From Pseudomonadota bacterium (GTDB lineage: Bacteria > Pseudomonadota > Gammaproteobacteria > Burkholderiales > Thiobacillaceae): DNA of 64,000 nucleotides. Under the pieces are notes generated by a model. That model saw nothing but the letters and a program-made list of their open reading frames with translations, searched no databases and had not been told where the DNA came from. Below, one piece after another: positions 25,906-35,061 of the stretch. A program made the translations under genes and the position numbers. Location: positions 62,001 through 126,000 of the forward strand of contig JAJZTS010000002.1 in assembly GCA_021848725.1 (NCBI GenBank), in the 5' to 3' direction. Every line of letters begins with the position of its first letter. Position 1 is the stretch's first letter.

Positions 25906-26568
25906 TCAAGCGAGCCAACGGATCACGCCCCACAAGCCGAACCCGGCCACCATCGCCCCAGCAAATAGCTTTACCCGTCTGTCCTGCGCGACGCGCTTGA
26001 GCCGCTCGGCCAGCCAACCCATAGCCAGCAAATTGGGCAGGGTGCCAAGGCCGAAGGCGAGCATCAGCGCGGCACCCTGGGCCGCGCTGCCACTCGCCAG
26101 CGCGGCGACCAGCACCGAATAGACCAGACCGCAGGGTAGCCAACCCCAAAGCGCGCCGGCAATGAGCGCCTGCTGCGGATTACGCACCGGCAACAAGCGG
26201 CCGAACAGCGGTTGCAGCCGCGTCCACAACCGGCCGCCCCAACGCTCCAAGATGAGCACGGCATGGCTCAAACCGGCCAGATACAGACCGAGCAGGATCA
26301 GCATAACCTGCGCCAGCAGATACAAGGCTTGTTGCAGCGGATAGAGCGTATCGGACAGAAAGGCGATGCTGCCGAGCAGGCCAGCGAGTGCACCGGCCAA
26401 GGTATAACTGGCGATGCGCCCGACGTTGTAGGCCAACTGAAAACCAAACGGTTGCCGCTTGCCCGTTTGCAGCGACAGGGCGGTAACGATACCACCGCAC
26501 ATCCCCACACAATGCACCCCGCCGGAGAAGCCCACCAGCAACGCGGCGAGCAGGCTGAGCTCAGGCAT
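25906..26568 (-). CDS. Sulfite exporter TauE/SafE-family membrane protein
   Basis: A 220-residue membrane protein with about six helices. It starts MPELSLLAALLVGFSGGVHCVGMCGG, with cysteines C20 and C24 in the HCVGMCGG motif typical of the COG2836 branch, often linked with copper handling and cbb3 oxidase assembly in proteobacteria. The second half has WGWLPCGLVYS with a further conserved Cys. Start at 26568 is chosen; the gene overlaps the end of the BPSS1780 gene by eight bases. A role in metal or sulfur-anion transport cannot be decided here. Confidence 0.85.
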   Translation of the reverse strand: MPELSLLAALLVGFSGGVHCVGMCGGIVTALSLQTGKRQPFGFQLAYNVGRIASYTLAGALAGLLGSIAFLSDTLYPLQQALYLLAQVMLILLGLYLAGLSHAVLILERWGGRLWTRLQPLFGRLLPVRNPQQALIAGALWGWLPCGLVYSVLVAALASGSAAQGAALMLAFGLGTLPNLLAMGWLAERLKRVAQDRRVKLFAGAMVAGFGLWGVIRWLA

Positions 26569-27334
26569 CGTCCCCGGCCGGGGCCGGTTCTGCCGATTCG
26601 GCCGTCGGCACGAAGAGGTCGGTGTAGGCGATATAGGTGGAGGCCAGCGCCACCGGCACAAAGACCAAGAGCCCCAGTCCGAACGGGATCAAAATCGCGG
26701 CGACCGCGACCAGGCTCAGCCATAGGCCATAGATCAGCATGGGCCGCCAATTCACGGCGCAGGCCCACAAGCTCCAGTACATGGCCTTGAGCGGCGAAAA
26801 ACCATCGAACAACACCAGGGCCGGCGCGAACCACGTAGCGAGCAGGGCCGGCGTCAAAATCAGCAGTCCAGCCAGCATGGCCGGTAGCGCTTGATGCAAG
26901 ATCAACTCGGCCTGGGCCGGATCGATGGTTTCGGGCCGGGTCTGCGCCAGCTCGAACAGCAACTGAAAACCTTCGCCACCGAGCGCGCGCATCGCCAGTT
27001 CGGAGAACAGACTGGCAACCAGATACACCGCACCGATCACGGCGAGCGGCTTGGGTGCATCGCGAAAACCGTCGACAAACAGGTAAAAACTGAACGGGGC
27101 CTTGGCACTGGCCGCCCGGCTGGCGAGCATAAAACCGGCGACCAGAAACGGCGATAGCCATTCGACTGCCGCACTGCCGACATAGGGGACCAGGCTGATG
27201 AAGGTGACCGCCAAGAGGCTGATCGCCGCCATGCCCATCCACGGGATGACTCCGGCGACGAACAAGCGCCAGCCCTTGATCAGCCAATCGAGACCGGCGC
27301 GACCGGGGGGATGGGTGATGGCCAAAGTATTCAT
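26561..27334 (-). CDS. BPSS1780-family membrane protein
   Basis: A 257-residue inner-membrane protein with about six hydrophobic helices and a characteristic N-terminus (WLIKGWRLFVAGVIPWMGM) and C-terminus (FVPVALASTYIAYTDLF). The family is widespread in betaproteobacteria and next to thrB in several genomes; its function is unknown. The start overlaps the thrB stop by four bases (ATGA), indicating coupling, and the end overlaps the SafE gene. Confidence 0.85.
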   Translation of the reverse strand: MNTLAITHPPGRAGLDWLIKGWRLFVAGVIPWMGMAAISLLAVTFISLVPYVGSAAVEWLSPFLVAGFMLASRAASAKAPFSFYLFVDGFRDAPKPLAVIGAVYLVASLFSELAMRALGGEGFQLLFELAQTRPETIDPAQAELILHQALPAMLAGLLILTPALLATWFAPALVLFDGFSPLKAMYWSLWACAVNWRPMLIYGLWLSLVAVAAILIPFGLGLLVFVPVALASTYIAYTDLFVPTAESAEPAPAGDDA

Positions 27335-28281
27335 GGCAGCAAGGACTGCAAGAGCTCGGGATGACTGCGGTGATGGCGGATGATGCGCTCGAAATGCGTC
27401 GGGTCCTTGGCATGGACCAATTCGCCCGGCCGCGGGAAGTGCAGGTCGAACAAACGCGACAGCCAGAAGCGCAGGGCACCGGCACGCAGCATACCGTTCC
27501 AAGCCGCACGCTCGGCTTCCGTGAGCGGCCGAACCTTGTGATAAGCCGTCACCAGCGCAGTTGCACGCTCGGCATCCAACTTGCCATCCACGGCCACGCA
27601 CCAGTCGTTGATGGTAATCGCCAGGTCGTAGAGCCAACTATCCTGGCAAGCGAAATAGAAGTCGATCACGCCGGACAGTTGGCTGTCGTCGAACAAGACA
27701 TTGTCGCGAAACAGGTCCACATGCACGACGCCACGCGGCAGGACATCGGCACGCACCCCCACGGCAAAGGCCAATTCCTCGTCGAGCAGGACGGCATTGT
27801 CTGCGCTCAGCACCGGCCGTACCCGCTCGGCCGTCGACGAGAACCACGCCATGCCACGCGGGTTTGCCATCGGCCTGCTGTAGCTTTGCCCGGCCAAATG
27901 CAGGTCGGCCAGCAACTCGCCGACCTCGGTGCAAGCAGAAACATCCGGTACGCCGACAGAGCGGCCACGCAAGCGGGTCGCCAAACAGGCCGGCTTGCCC
28001 TTGAGTTCGCCGAGAAAACCATCGTCCAAGCGCGCCACCGGATTGGGACAGGGAATACCGCGCCCCGCCAGATGTGCCATCAATTCCAAATACCAGGGTA
28101 ATTCGGCAGCGGTGAGTTTTTCGAACACGGTCAACACATATTCGCCATGATTGGTGGTGACGAAATAGTTGGTGTTCTCGATGCCGGAGGCGATGCCCTC
28201 GAGCTTGGTCAAATGGCCGATGGCATAGCCCCTGAGCCAGGCATCGACCTCATCGAATTCGAGCGTAGTGAAAACGGACAC
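27331..28281 (-). CDS. thrB: Homoserine kinase (ThrB2 type)
   Basis: Phosphorylates homoserine on the way to threonine. The 316 residues are of the aminoglycoside-phosphotransferase-like type (COG2334), not the GHMP type: GIASGIENTNYFV (nucleotide loop), VVHVDLFRDNVLFDD (Brenner-type catalytic motif with catalytic Asp) and GVIDFYFACQDSWLYDLA (metal-binding). It begins a thrB-BPSS1780-SafE run. Confidence 0.95.
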   Translation of the reverse strand: MSVFTTLEFDEVDAWLRGYAIGHLTKLEGIASGIENTNYFVTTNHGEYVLTVFEKLTAAELPWYLELMAHLAGRGIPCPNPVARLDDGFLGELKGKPACLATRLRGRSVGVPDVSACTEVGELLADLHLAGQSYSRPMANPRGMAWFSSTAERVRPVLSADNAVLLDEELAFAVGVRADVLPRGVVHVDLFRDNVLFDDSQLSGVIDFYFACQDSWLYDLAITINDWCVAVDGKLDAERATALVTAYHKVRPLTEAERAAWNGMLRAGALRFWLSRLFDLHFPRPGELVHAKDPTHFERIIRHHRSHPELLQSLLP

Positions 28282-28293
28282 GGTATTTGAAAA

Positions 28294-28318
28294 TTATGAT
28301 GCCGCCCAAAGGCGGCAT
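28294..28318 (-). terminator. Candidate terminator between DUF2782 and thrB
   Basis: A perfect 8-bp stem (ATGCCGCC/GGCGGCAT, four-base loop) at 28299-28318 is followed on the minus strand by CATAATTTT, a weak T-tract. It would end DUF2782 transcription before thrB. Confidence 0.45.
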
Positions 28319-28336
28319 GGCTTCAATGAAGGCAAC

Positions 28337-28672
28337 TCAGAACTCGAACAAGACCCACATCGGCACCATGAGATTGGGCGATAGGTCGTCGTAGCGCACC
28401 AACTGGCCGTTACCCTTGGGATCGACCAGGTAATAGGACTTACCGTGCGGCGGCGTCACCTTGATCATGTAAAGCCGGCCGTGCATGCGGTATTCCTCCA
28501 CCTTGTCCTCGCCCTTTTGGGTGATGGTGATGTCCGGCGCCTGAGCCACATCGCTCATACCCGGCGGCGGCGGAATGTCGGGCACGGGTTGAAGCTTAGG
28601 CGGCTCGGCCGCCACAACGGGCAATGAGGCCAGGCTCAAAACGGCGAATAGAGTGAACAAGCGCATAGACAT
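28337..28672 (-). CDS. DUF2782 exported protein
   Basis: A 111-residue protein with a signal peptide (MSMRLFTLFAVLSLASLPVVAAE) and a Pro-rich linker, then the DUF2782 core (ITITQKGEDKVEEYRMHGRLYMIKVTPPHGKSYYLVD). The family is periplasmic, of unknown role, often encoded near polA and thrB in betaproteobacteria. The start at 28672 has GGGAG upstream; ATG two codons later is also possible. Confidence 0.85.
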   Translation of the reverse strand: MSMRLFTLFAVLSLASLPVVAAEPPKLQPVPDIPPPPGMSDVAQAPDITITQKGEDKVEEYRMHGRLYMIKVTPPHGKSYYLVDPKGNGQLVRYDDLSPNLMVPMWVLFEF

Positions 28673-28724
28673 AGGGATGTCTCCCACGGACGATGCCGCC
28701 ATTTTAGCAGAGGATGTCGCGCGC

Positions 28725-29453
28725 TCAGAGCGAGAGTAGAATTTCCTGATCCTTGGCCGCCGGCACGAATTGGCGCGTCTCGTAATAATCGAAAATGGCC
28801 GCCACCACCTGATCCGGCTCGTCGATCACCTGAATCAAATCGATATCGGCGGGGTCGATCATGCCTTCCAACGCCAGCGTATCTTTGACCCAGCCAATCA
28901 GCCCCTGCCAAAAGCCCGTACCGACCAGGATGATGGGGATACGCCGGATCTTGCCGGTCTGCACCAAGGTCAACACTTCCATCAACTCGTCCAGCGTGCC
29001 GAAGCCGCCGGGCATGATCACATAGGCGCTCGACGATTTGACGAACATCACCTTGCGCGCGAAGAAATGGCGGAAGGTCTGGCTAACGTCCTGGTAAGGG
29101 TTGGCATGCTGCTCGTGCGGCAATTGGATATTGAGGCCGACACTGGGCGATTTGCCGAAATAAGCACCCTTGTTCGCCGCCTCCATGACGCCGGGGCCAC
29201 CACCGGAGACCACGGAGAAGCCGGCATCGGACAACTTGCGGGCGATGATCTCAGTCTGCATGTAATAGGCGGAGTCCGGTGGGGTGCGGGCGCTGCCGAA
29301 GATGGAGACCGCCGGCCGAATCGGCGACAGGCGCTCGGTCGCCTCGACGAACTCTGCCATAATCTCGAACATCCGCCAGGACTCGCGGGCCGTCGTCCGC
29401 GCCTCGTGCTCGTTGCCGGGTCCAAGCGGAGTGGGAATCTTTTCATGCATCAT
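28725..29453 (-). CDS. LOG-family protein (TIGR00730, Lysine decarboxylase-like fold)
   Basis: A 242-residue protein with the two nucleotide-phosphate motifs of LOG-type cytokinin-activating phosphoribohydrolases: GGGPGVMEAANKGA and PGGFGTLDELMEVLTL. Bacterial members cleave nucleoside 5'-monophosphates; physiological substrates are mostly unknown. It is divergent from polA with only 16 bp between the two ATGs, so promoters for both must lie in the neighbouring coding sequence. An in-frame GTG at 29459 is an alternative start. Confidence 0.9.
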   Translation of the reverse strand: MMHEKIPTPLGPGNEHEARTTARESWRMFEIMAEFVEATERLSPIRPAVSIFGSARTPPDSAYYMQTEIIARKLSDAGFSVVSGGGPGVMEAANKGAYFGKSPSVGLNIQLPHEQHANPYQDVSQTFRHFFARKVMFVKSSSAYVIMPGGFGTLDELMEVLTLVQTGKIRRIPIILVGTGFWQGLIGWVKDTLALEGMIDPADIDLIQVIDEPDQVVAAIFDYYETRQFVPAAKDQEILLSL

Positions 29454-29469
29454 AGACACCTGATTGGTA

Positions 29470-32178
29470 ATGGCTAAAACGCTTCTGCTCGTGGACGGCT
29501 CGTCCTATCTTTACCGGGCCTTCCATGCCCTGCCCGACCTGCGCACCCGCGATGGCCTGCCGACCGGCGCGCTGAAGGGCGTCATCAGCATGTTGAAGCG
29601 CCTGCGCAAAGACTTCAAGGCCGATTTTAGCGCCTGTGTCTTTGACGCCAAGGGCAAGACCTTCCGCGACGACATTTACCCCGACTACAAGGCCCATCGG
29701 CCACCCATGCCCGCGGACTTGGCCCAGCAGATCGAGCCCCTGCACCAGGCGGTGCGCGCCCTGGGCTGGCCACTGCTGATGATCGAGGGCGTCGAGGCCG
29801 ACGACGTGATCGGCACCCTGGTCCGCCAGGCCGAGCGCGAGGGCATCGAGAGCATCGTCTCCACCGGCGACAAGGACCTGGCGCAACTGGTCACGCCGCA
29901 CGTGCGGCTGATCAATACCATGAGCAACGAGCTGCTCGATGTGCCCGGCGTCAACACCAAATTCGGCGTGCCGCCCGAGCGCATCGTCGATTACCTGACC
30001 CTGATCGGCGACACGGTGGACAACGTGCCCGGCGTCGACAAGGTCGGGCCCAAGACCGCGGCCAAGTGGATCGCCGAATACGGCAGCCTCGACGCGCTCA
30101 TAAGCCGTGCCCATGAAGTCAAGGGCGTGGCCGGCGAGAACCTGCGCCGCGCCCTCGACTGGCTGCCCACCGGCCGGCAGCTGATCACGGTGAAGACCGA
30201 CGTCGCGCAACTGCCGGACATGCATGGCCTGCACTGGCAGGCGGAAGACCGGGACACGCTGGCCGAGCTGTTCGAGCGCTACGAGTTCAAGACCTGGCTC
30301 AGCGAGCTGACCGGCGCGTCCGGCGAAGCGGCGGAGGCCGATGCCCCGGCTGCCCCGCCCCCGCCCGCGCAACCGGTGCATTACGAAACCGTGCTGACCG
30401 AGGCCGACTTCGCCCGCTGGCTGGACAAGCTCGCGGCCGCCGAGCTGATCTGCCTGGACACCGAGACCACCAGCCTCGACCCGATGCAGGCCAAGCTGGT
30501 CGGCCTGTCCTTCGCGGTCGACGCCTTCGAGGCCTGCTACATCCCGCTCGAGCACCGCTATGCCGGCGCGCCGGACCAATTGAAGCTGGATGCGGTACTG
30601 GCGCGGCTCAAACCTATTTTGGAAGATGCCGGCAAACCGAAGCTGGGCCAGAACCTGAAATACGACTGGCATGTGCTGATGAACCACGGCATCGAGCTGC
30701 GCGGCATTGTCCACGACACCCTGCTGCAGTCCTATGTGCTGGAGGCGCACGAGCGGCACGACATGGACACCCTGGCCGCGCGCCACCTGCACGCGAGCAC
30801 CATCAAGTACGAGGATATCTGCGGCAAGGGCGCCAACCAGATCGGCTTCGATCAGGTCGATATCGACGCCGCCACCCGCTACTCGGCCGAGGATGCCGAC
30901 ATCACCCTGCGCCTGCACCTGGCGATGCATCCGCAAATCGCGCGCGAGGCCAGCCTGAGCCGCGTCTACCGCGAGATCGAGATGCCACTCTTGCCCGTGC
31001 TCGCGCGCATGGAGCGCACCGGGGTCAAACTCGACAGCGAACTGCTGCGCCAGCATTCGACCTTTCTCGCCCAGGAGATGCAGGCCATCGAGCAGAAGGC
31101 CTACGAGGCCGCCGGCCAGCCGTTCAACCTCAACTCGCCCAAGCAGCTCGGCGAGATCCTGTTCGAGCAGCAAAAACTGCCGGTGCTTAAGAAGACACCC
31201 AAGGGCGCGCCGTCGACCGACGAAGAGGTGCTGGAGAAGCTGGCGCTGGACTATCCGCTGCCCAAGTTGATCCTCGACTACCGCAGCCTGGCCAAGCTCA
31301 AATCGACCTACACCGACAAGCTGCCGCTGATGGTCGACCCCAATACCGGCCGGGTACACACCAACTACTCGCAGGCCGTGGCGGTGACCGGCCGGCTGTC
31401 CAGTTCCGACCCCAACCTGCAGAACATCCCGGTGCGCAGCGCCGAGGGCCGCAAGATCCGCGAGGCCTTCATCCCCGAGGCGGGCTGCGTCATCGTCTCG
31501 GCCGACTACTCGCAGATCGAGTTACGGATCATGGCCCACCTCTCAAGCGATGCCAGCCTGCTGCGCGCCTTCCAGGAAGATCGCGACATCCACGCCGCCA
31601 CCGCGGCCGAGGTCCAGGGCATCCCGCTCGACCAGGTCACTTCGGAACAGCGGCGCATGGCCAAGGCGGTGAACTTCGGCCTGATCTACGGCATGTCCGC
31701 CTTCGGCCTGGCCGCACAGCTCGGCATCGAGCGGACCGCGGCCCAGCTCTATATCGACCGCTACTTCGCCCGTTACCCCGGCGTCGCCGACTACATGGCC
31801 CGCACCCGCGAACAGGCCAAGGCCCTGGGCTATGTCGAGACCCTGTTCGGCCGCCGCCTGTATCTGCCGGAGATTCGCAGCGGCAACCCGGCCCGCCGTC
31901 AGGGCGCCGAGCGCGCCGCGATCAACGCGCCGATGCAGGGCACCGCCGCCGACCTGATCAAGCTGGCGATGCTCGCGGTGCAAGGCTGGTTGGATAAGGA
32001 ACAACGACAGACCCGGCTGATCATGCAGGTACACGACGAACTTGTGCTGGAGGTGGCGGAAGCCGAATTGGCCTCGGTGCAGCAGTGCCTACCGGCCTTG
32101 ATGTGCAACGTGGCCGAACTCAAGGTGCCGCTCAAGGTGGAAGTCGGCACCGGCCCGAACTGGGAGGCGGCGCACTAG
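29470..32178 (+). CDS. polA: DNA polymerase I
   Basis: Gap-filling and primer-removing polymerase, 902 residues. The 5' nuclease domain (about 1-290, LLLVDGSSYLYRAFHALP) is followed by a 3'-5' exonuclease domain whose ExoI motif LICLDTETTSLDP is intact, so proofreading is likely. The polymerase domain has motif A (VSADYSQIELRIMAHL), motif B (RRMAKAVNFGLIYGMSAFG) and motif C (MQVHDELVLEV). The ATG at 29470 gives MAKTLLLVDG; two upstream codons (TTG at 29464) are rejected. Confidence 0.98.
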   Translation: MAKTLLLVDGSSYLYRAFHALPDLRTRDGLPTGALKGVISMLKRLRKDFKADFSACVFDAKGKTFRDDIYPDYKAHRPPMPADLAQQIEPLHQAVRALGWPLLMIEGVEADDVIGTLVRQAEREGIESIVSTGDKDLAQLVTPHVRLINTMSNELLDVPGVNTKFGVPPERIVDYLTLIGDTVDNVPGVDKVGPKTAAKWIAEYGSLDALISRAHEVKGVAGENLRRALDWLPTGRQLITVKTDVAQLPDMHGLHWQAEDRDTLAELFERYEFKTWLSELTGASGEAAEADAPAAPPPPAQPVHYETVLTEADFARWLDKLAAAELICLDTETTSLDPMQAKLVGLSFAVDAFEACYIPLEHRYAGAPDQLKLDAVLARLKPILEDAGKPKLGQNLKYDWHVLMNHGIELRGIVHDTLLQSYVLEAHERHDMDTLAARHLHASTIKYEDICGKGANQIGFDQVDIDAATRYSAEDADITLRLHLAMHPQIAREASLSRVYREIEMPLLPVLARMERTGVKLDSELLRQHSTFLAQEMQAIEQKAYEAAGQPFNLNSPKQLGEILFEQQKLPVLKKTPKGAPSTDEEVLEKLALDYPLPKLILDYRSLAKLKSTYTDKLPLMVDPNTGRVHTNYSQAVAVTGRLSSSDPNLQNIPVRSAEGRKIREAFIPEAGCVIVSADYSQIELRIMAHLSSDASLLRAFQEDRDIHAATAAEVQGIPLDQVTSEQRRMAKAVNFGLIYGMSAFGLAAQLGIERTAAQLYIDRYFARYPGVADYMARTREQAKALGYVETLFGRRLYLPEIRSGNPARRQGAERAAINAPMQGTAADLIKLAMLAVQGWLDKEQRQTRLIMQVHDELVLEVAEAELASVQQCLPALMCNVAELKVPLKVEVGTGPNWEAAH

Positions 32179-32195
32179 GCAGATCGCCGAAGCGG

Positions 32196-33434
32196 TCAAA
32201 TACCGTAATAGGTGCCCAGCACTTTCTCCAGACGACCACGTAGCCATTCCTCCTCGGCGGCATGCAAGGTTGTGTATTGCTCCAGGGCAATGTTTTCGAA
32301 GACCTGCAGGATCGACGGGTCGAAATGCTTGCCGGCGCCATCATGCAGTATCTTGAGCGCCTCGACCAAAGGCATGGCCGGCTTATAGGGCCGCTTGGAC
32401 GTGAGCGCGTCGAACACGTCGGCGATCGCGAAAACCCTCGCCACCGCCGGAATAGCCTTGCCGGCGAGGCCGCGCGGATAGCCACTGCCATCGAACTTCT
32501 CATGATGGCACGCCACAACGTCGCGCGTGGCGGATAGAAACTCGGAATTGCGGATGATGTCCTCGCCCACCTCGACATGGGTCTTCATGATCCTGAACTC
32601 GTCGTCGTCGAGCTTGCCAGGCTTGAGCAGAATGCCATCGGGAATGCCGATCTTGCCGACATCATGCAAGAAGGCGCCGGAGATGAGTTGCCTGATTTTT
32701 TCCGCATCCAGCCGAATCGCCTCGGCCAGCGCAACGGCATACAAGGTCACCCGATAGTTGTGGCTATGCGTATCCGAATCGCGCTTGGCGATGGCGCTAC
32801 CCAGCACCGCCATCATCTCCAGATTGCCGCGCAGGATTTGTTTGGATTGCCGCACGACATTTCGGTTGAGCGCAATCGCCAGCGGGTAAAGCACCATCGT
32901 GGTAGTGAGCACGGCCAACATCACGAAGGCAATCGTATAAGCAATATCGGCGTAGATGCCGTCTTCGGTCTCGCGGTCGACGATATAGACGCCCTCGAGG
33001 AAACCGGATAGTTTGCCGGCCCGATCGCGCAAAGGCACCAATACCTGCAAGACCCACTTATCGTCGATGCGCAGGCGATGGTAAGTGATCGAGCTTTTTT
33101 CCGGGAAACCGTGCGCGAAGCCTTGCAGCGAGCGCTCGAGCCCCTCCTGCCCCTCCGCGACACGATCCGCCACCACGACACGATTGGCATCGTACAGCTC
33201 GACAATAGCGAAATGCTGGCGCGTCAGGCTGGCCAAATGCGCCTGGATTTCATCCAATTTCTTCTGTTGCAGCAGCTCGGCCGGGAAACGATGCGCCTCG
33301 TTTAGCGCCAATGCCGCCGCCCTGTCGTCGATGCGTTCGATCTCGACCCAGAAGACAACGCCACCGACCAGCAAGGACACCAACAGCCAAGCAATGACTA
33401 CCCGAGGCAGGATATAACGGTGGATCGAAATCAT
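32196..33434 (-). CDS. HD-GYP domain protein (cyclic-di-GMP phosphodiesterase type)
   Basis: A 412-residue membrane-anchored signalling protein. A first helix (about 13-30) and a second (about 168-190) flank a periplasmic sensor domain. The cytosolic HD-GYP domain has HDVGKIGIPD (H257-D258), HVEVGEDII, and HHEKFDGSGYPRG with GYP at 318-320, so metal and substrate residues are in place and c-di-GMP hydrolysis is plausible. Two PilZ proteins, the c-di-GMP receptors, follow upstream in the same direction, supporting a c-di-GMP theme. Confidence 0.92.
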   Translation of the reverse strand: MISIHRYILPRVVIAWLLVSLLVGGVVFWVEIERIDDRAAALALNEAHRFPAELLQQKKLDEIQAHLASLTRQHFAIVELYDANRVVVADRVAEGQEGLERSLQGFAHGFPEKSSITYHRLRIDDKWVLQVLVPLRDRAGKLSGFLEGVYIVDRETEDGIYADIAYTIAFVMLAVLTTTMVLYPLAIALNRNVVRQSKQILRGNLEMMAVLGSAIAKRDSDTHSHNYRVTLYAVALAEAIRLDAEKIRQLISGAFLHDVGKIGIPDGILLKPGKLDDDEFRIMKTHVEVGEDIIRNSEFLSATRDVVACHHEKFDGSGYPRGLAGKAIPAVARVFAIADVFDALTSKRPYKPAMPLVEALKILHDGAGKHFDPSILQVFENIALEQYTTLHAAEEEWLRGRLEKVLGTYYGI

Positions 33435-33470
33435 GGCGTCATCGACGGCAAAGCACAGTAGGCGGCAATT

Positions 33471-34187
33471 TTAATTTGCCTCTTGGCGGGGATGATGATC
33501 GAGCATCAATCGGAACAAGAAATTTTGCATTAGCAGTGCATCGTTGCCACTCAATTCGGCGAATTCGATGCCATGACGATACGCCTGCAGGCCATCTTCC
33601 CGATGCCTGGTCTCGGTCTTGTGTACCTTGCCGACCAAGGTCAAGGTAACTTCCTGCTCGGCATGCCCGGCCGGAATGCTGAACCGCAATTCGACCGCCG
33701 TACCCGGCTCGCCGATGGTGTGGGCGCACTCGACCATACTGCCGCCCTCGGCCAAGTCCAACATCAAGGTCGGTTGCCAATCGCGGCCCGTTGCCTTGAT
33801 CTCGGCCAGGATATTGACCGTAAACCGTTGATCGTGACGAATGTCGACACATTGAATCTCGCTCGGCATGGCCAAGTGCATATAGTGAAAGGGCACGATG
33901 CACAAACGCTGCACTTTGGTGGCAAAACCGAATGCTTGCGTCCCCGACGAAACGCGCAGATAGAGCCGATCCCCTTCCTGCAGATCGGCCGGCAGATTGC
34001 TGAGCAAGGGCATACGCACCAGCAGACTCTCGCCCGGGGCGTAACCGATCAACACGCTGAATAACCGGGGGTTGATGCCGGGAGGGATACGCTGCAACTC
34101 CACGCGCTGGCCGACCTGAAGATTCATGTCTTCGAAGCGGCACTGCTTGATGTCTTTCTTATCAAACGGGAATAGCGCCTCTGCCAT
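33471..34187 (-). CDS. PilZ-domain protein, YcgR-like flagellar brake type
   Basis: A 238-residue protein with an N-terminal YcgR/PilZN-like beta-barrel (about 20-110, VGQRVELQRIPPGINPRLFSVLIG) and a C-terminal PilZ domain (about 115-225). PilZ c-di-GMP contacts are visible as RHDQRF and DLAEGGSMVE (D/NxSxxG-like, with Ala-Glu in place of the usual Ser). YcgR-type proteins couple c-di-GMP to flagellar motor braking. No flagellar genes are in the window. Confidence 0.85.
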   Translation of the reverse strand: MAEALFPFDKKDIKQCRFEDMNLQVGQRVELQRIPPGINPRLFSVLIGYAPGESLLVRMPLLSNLPADLQEGDRLYLRVSSGTQAFGFATKVQRLCIVPFHYMHLAMPSEIQCVDIRHDQRFTVNILAEIKATGRDWQPTLMLDLAEGGSMVECAHTIGEPGTAVELRFSIPAGHAEQEVTLTLVGKVHKTETRHREDGLQAYRHGIEFAELSGNDALLMQNFLFRLMLDHHPRQEAN

Positions 34188-34229
34188 CTTACCGTCTCTC
34201 TATGCAATCACAGCGCCGCATACCCGGCG

Positions 34230-34601
34230 CTAGGGTTTGATGAGGGATTGGATGTCCCGATCCAGCAGGGAGTGATCACCCAGATTGAGTTCGACCATGC
34301 GCCGTAGTTCGGTGATGCTGTCGAGATCGATGCGCACACAGCGAAAACCCACATGCTGCCCGTTTTGATGGGCCAACACGGTATCCATCTCGATAACGCG
34401 CACGGGCGACAAATGGATGGCCAGGCGATATGCCCGCCCCGCCTCTACCTGCCAGTCGCGGGCCAACAAGACGAGACAACCCTTGAGCGAAATATCCTGC
34501 ACCGTACCGGACCAGATACGATCGCCGGAGGTGATCGTAACCCGTGCATCGTGCGCGACGCGGTGAAAATGCCGGTGATTCGGATGTTGCTCGCCGCTCA
34601 T
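34230..34601 (-). CDS. Single-domain PilZ protein
   Basis: A 123-residue PilZ protein with HRVAHDA (RxxxR-like site is reduced to HR) and DISLKGCLVL (DxSxxG/N motif), then the beta-barrel. It may bind c-di-GMP or act as a degenerate PilZ adaptor. It precedes the larger PilZ gene in the same direction by 42 bases. Confidence 0.82.
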   Translation of the reverse strand: MSGEQHPNHRHFHRVAHDARVTITSGDRIWSGTVQDISLKGCLVLLARDWQVEAGRAYRLAIHLSPVRVIEMDTVLAHQNGQHVGFRCVRIDLDSITELRRMVELNLGDHSLLDRDIQSLIKP

Positions 34602-34671
34602 GCCCCGCCCCCTCCGCCGAGCTGGATGTTCATCGGTTTATAACCCATCCAAGCCCAGAGCGCGAGCGCTA

Positions 34672-35061
34672 TCAAGCCAGGATGGCCAGCACCCAGACCA
34701 CGAGCAGATTGATGATCGCCATCAAAACCGACGCGCTACCGATATCCTTCGCGCGTTTGGCCAGCTTGTGGTTCTCCAGCGAGATGCGGTCGACGGTCGC
34801 CTCGATCGCCGAGTTCACCAACTCGACGATGAGCAACAGGAACACGCTGGCGATCATCGCGGCGCGGGCCAGATTGTTCGGCGTCAACAAGAACGCGGCC
34901 GGAATCAGGATAGCCGCCAACAGCACTTCTTGCCGGAAGGCATCTTCGTGCTTGAAGGCGGCCTTGAGTCCGGCGATGGAATAGAAAAATGCATTCCACA
35001 CCCGCTTCAGGCCGGTCTTGCCCTTGAACGGGCTTTCTTGGGCGGTCACGCTGCTTTCCAT
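34672..35061 (-). CDS. dgkA: Diacylglycerol kinase
   Basis: A small, three-helix membrane kinase that recycles diacylglycerol from phospholipid-derived head-group transfers. The 129 residues contain [11 protein letters not shown] and the catalytic helix [15 protein letters not shown]. It overlaps gcvPB by 16 bases and is thus the last gene of the riboswitch-led gcv operon. There is no evident functional tie to glycine. Confidence 0.92.
   Translation of the reverse strand: MESSVTAQESPFKGKTGLKRVWNAFFYSIAGLKAAFKHEDAFRQEVLLAAILIPAAFLLTPNNLARAAMIASVFLLLIVELVNSAIEATVDRISLENHKLAKRAKDIGSASVLMAIINLLVVWVLAILA

Noticed and set aside
29443..31359. 638-codon open frame antisense to polA
   Set aside because: It mirrors a complete, motif-bearing polA; long antisense frames are expected at this G+C content, and its residues form no recognisable domain.
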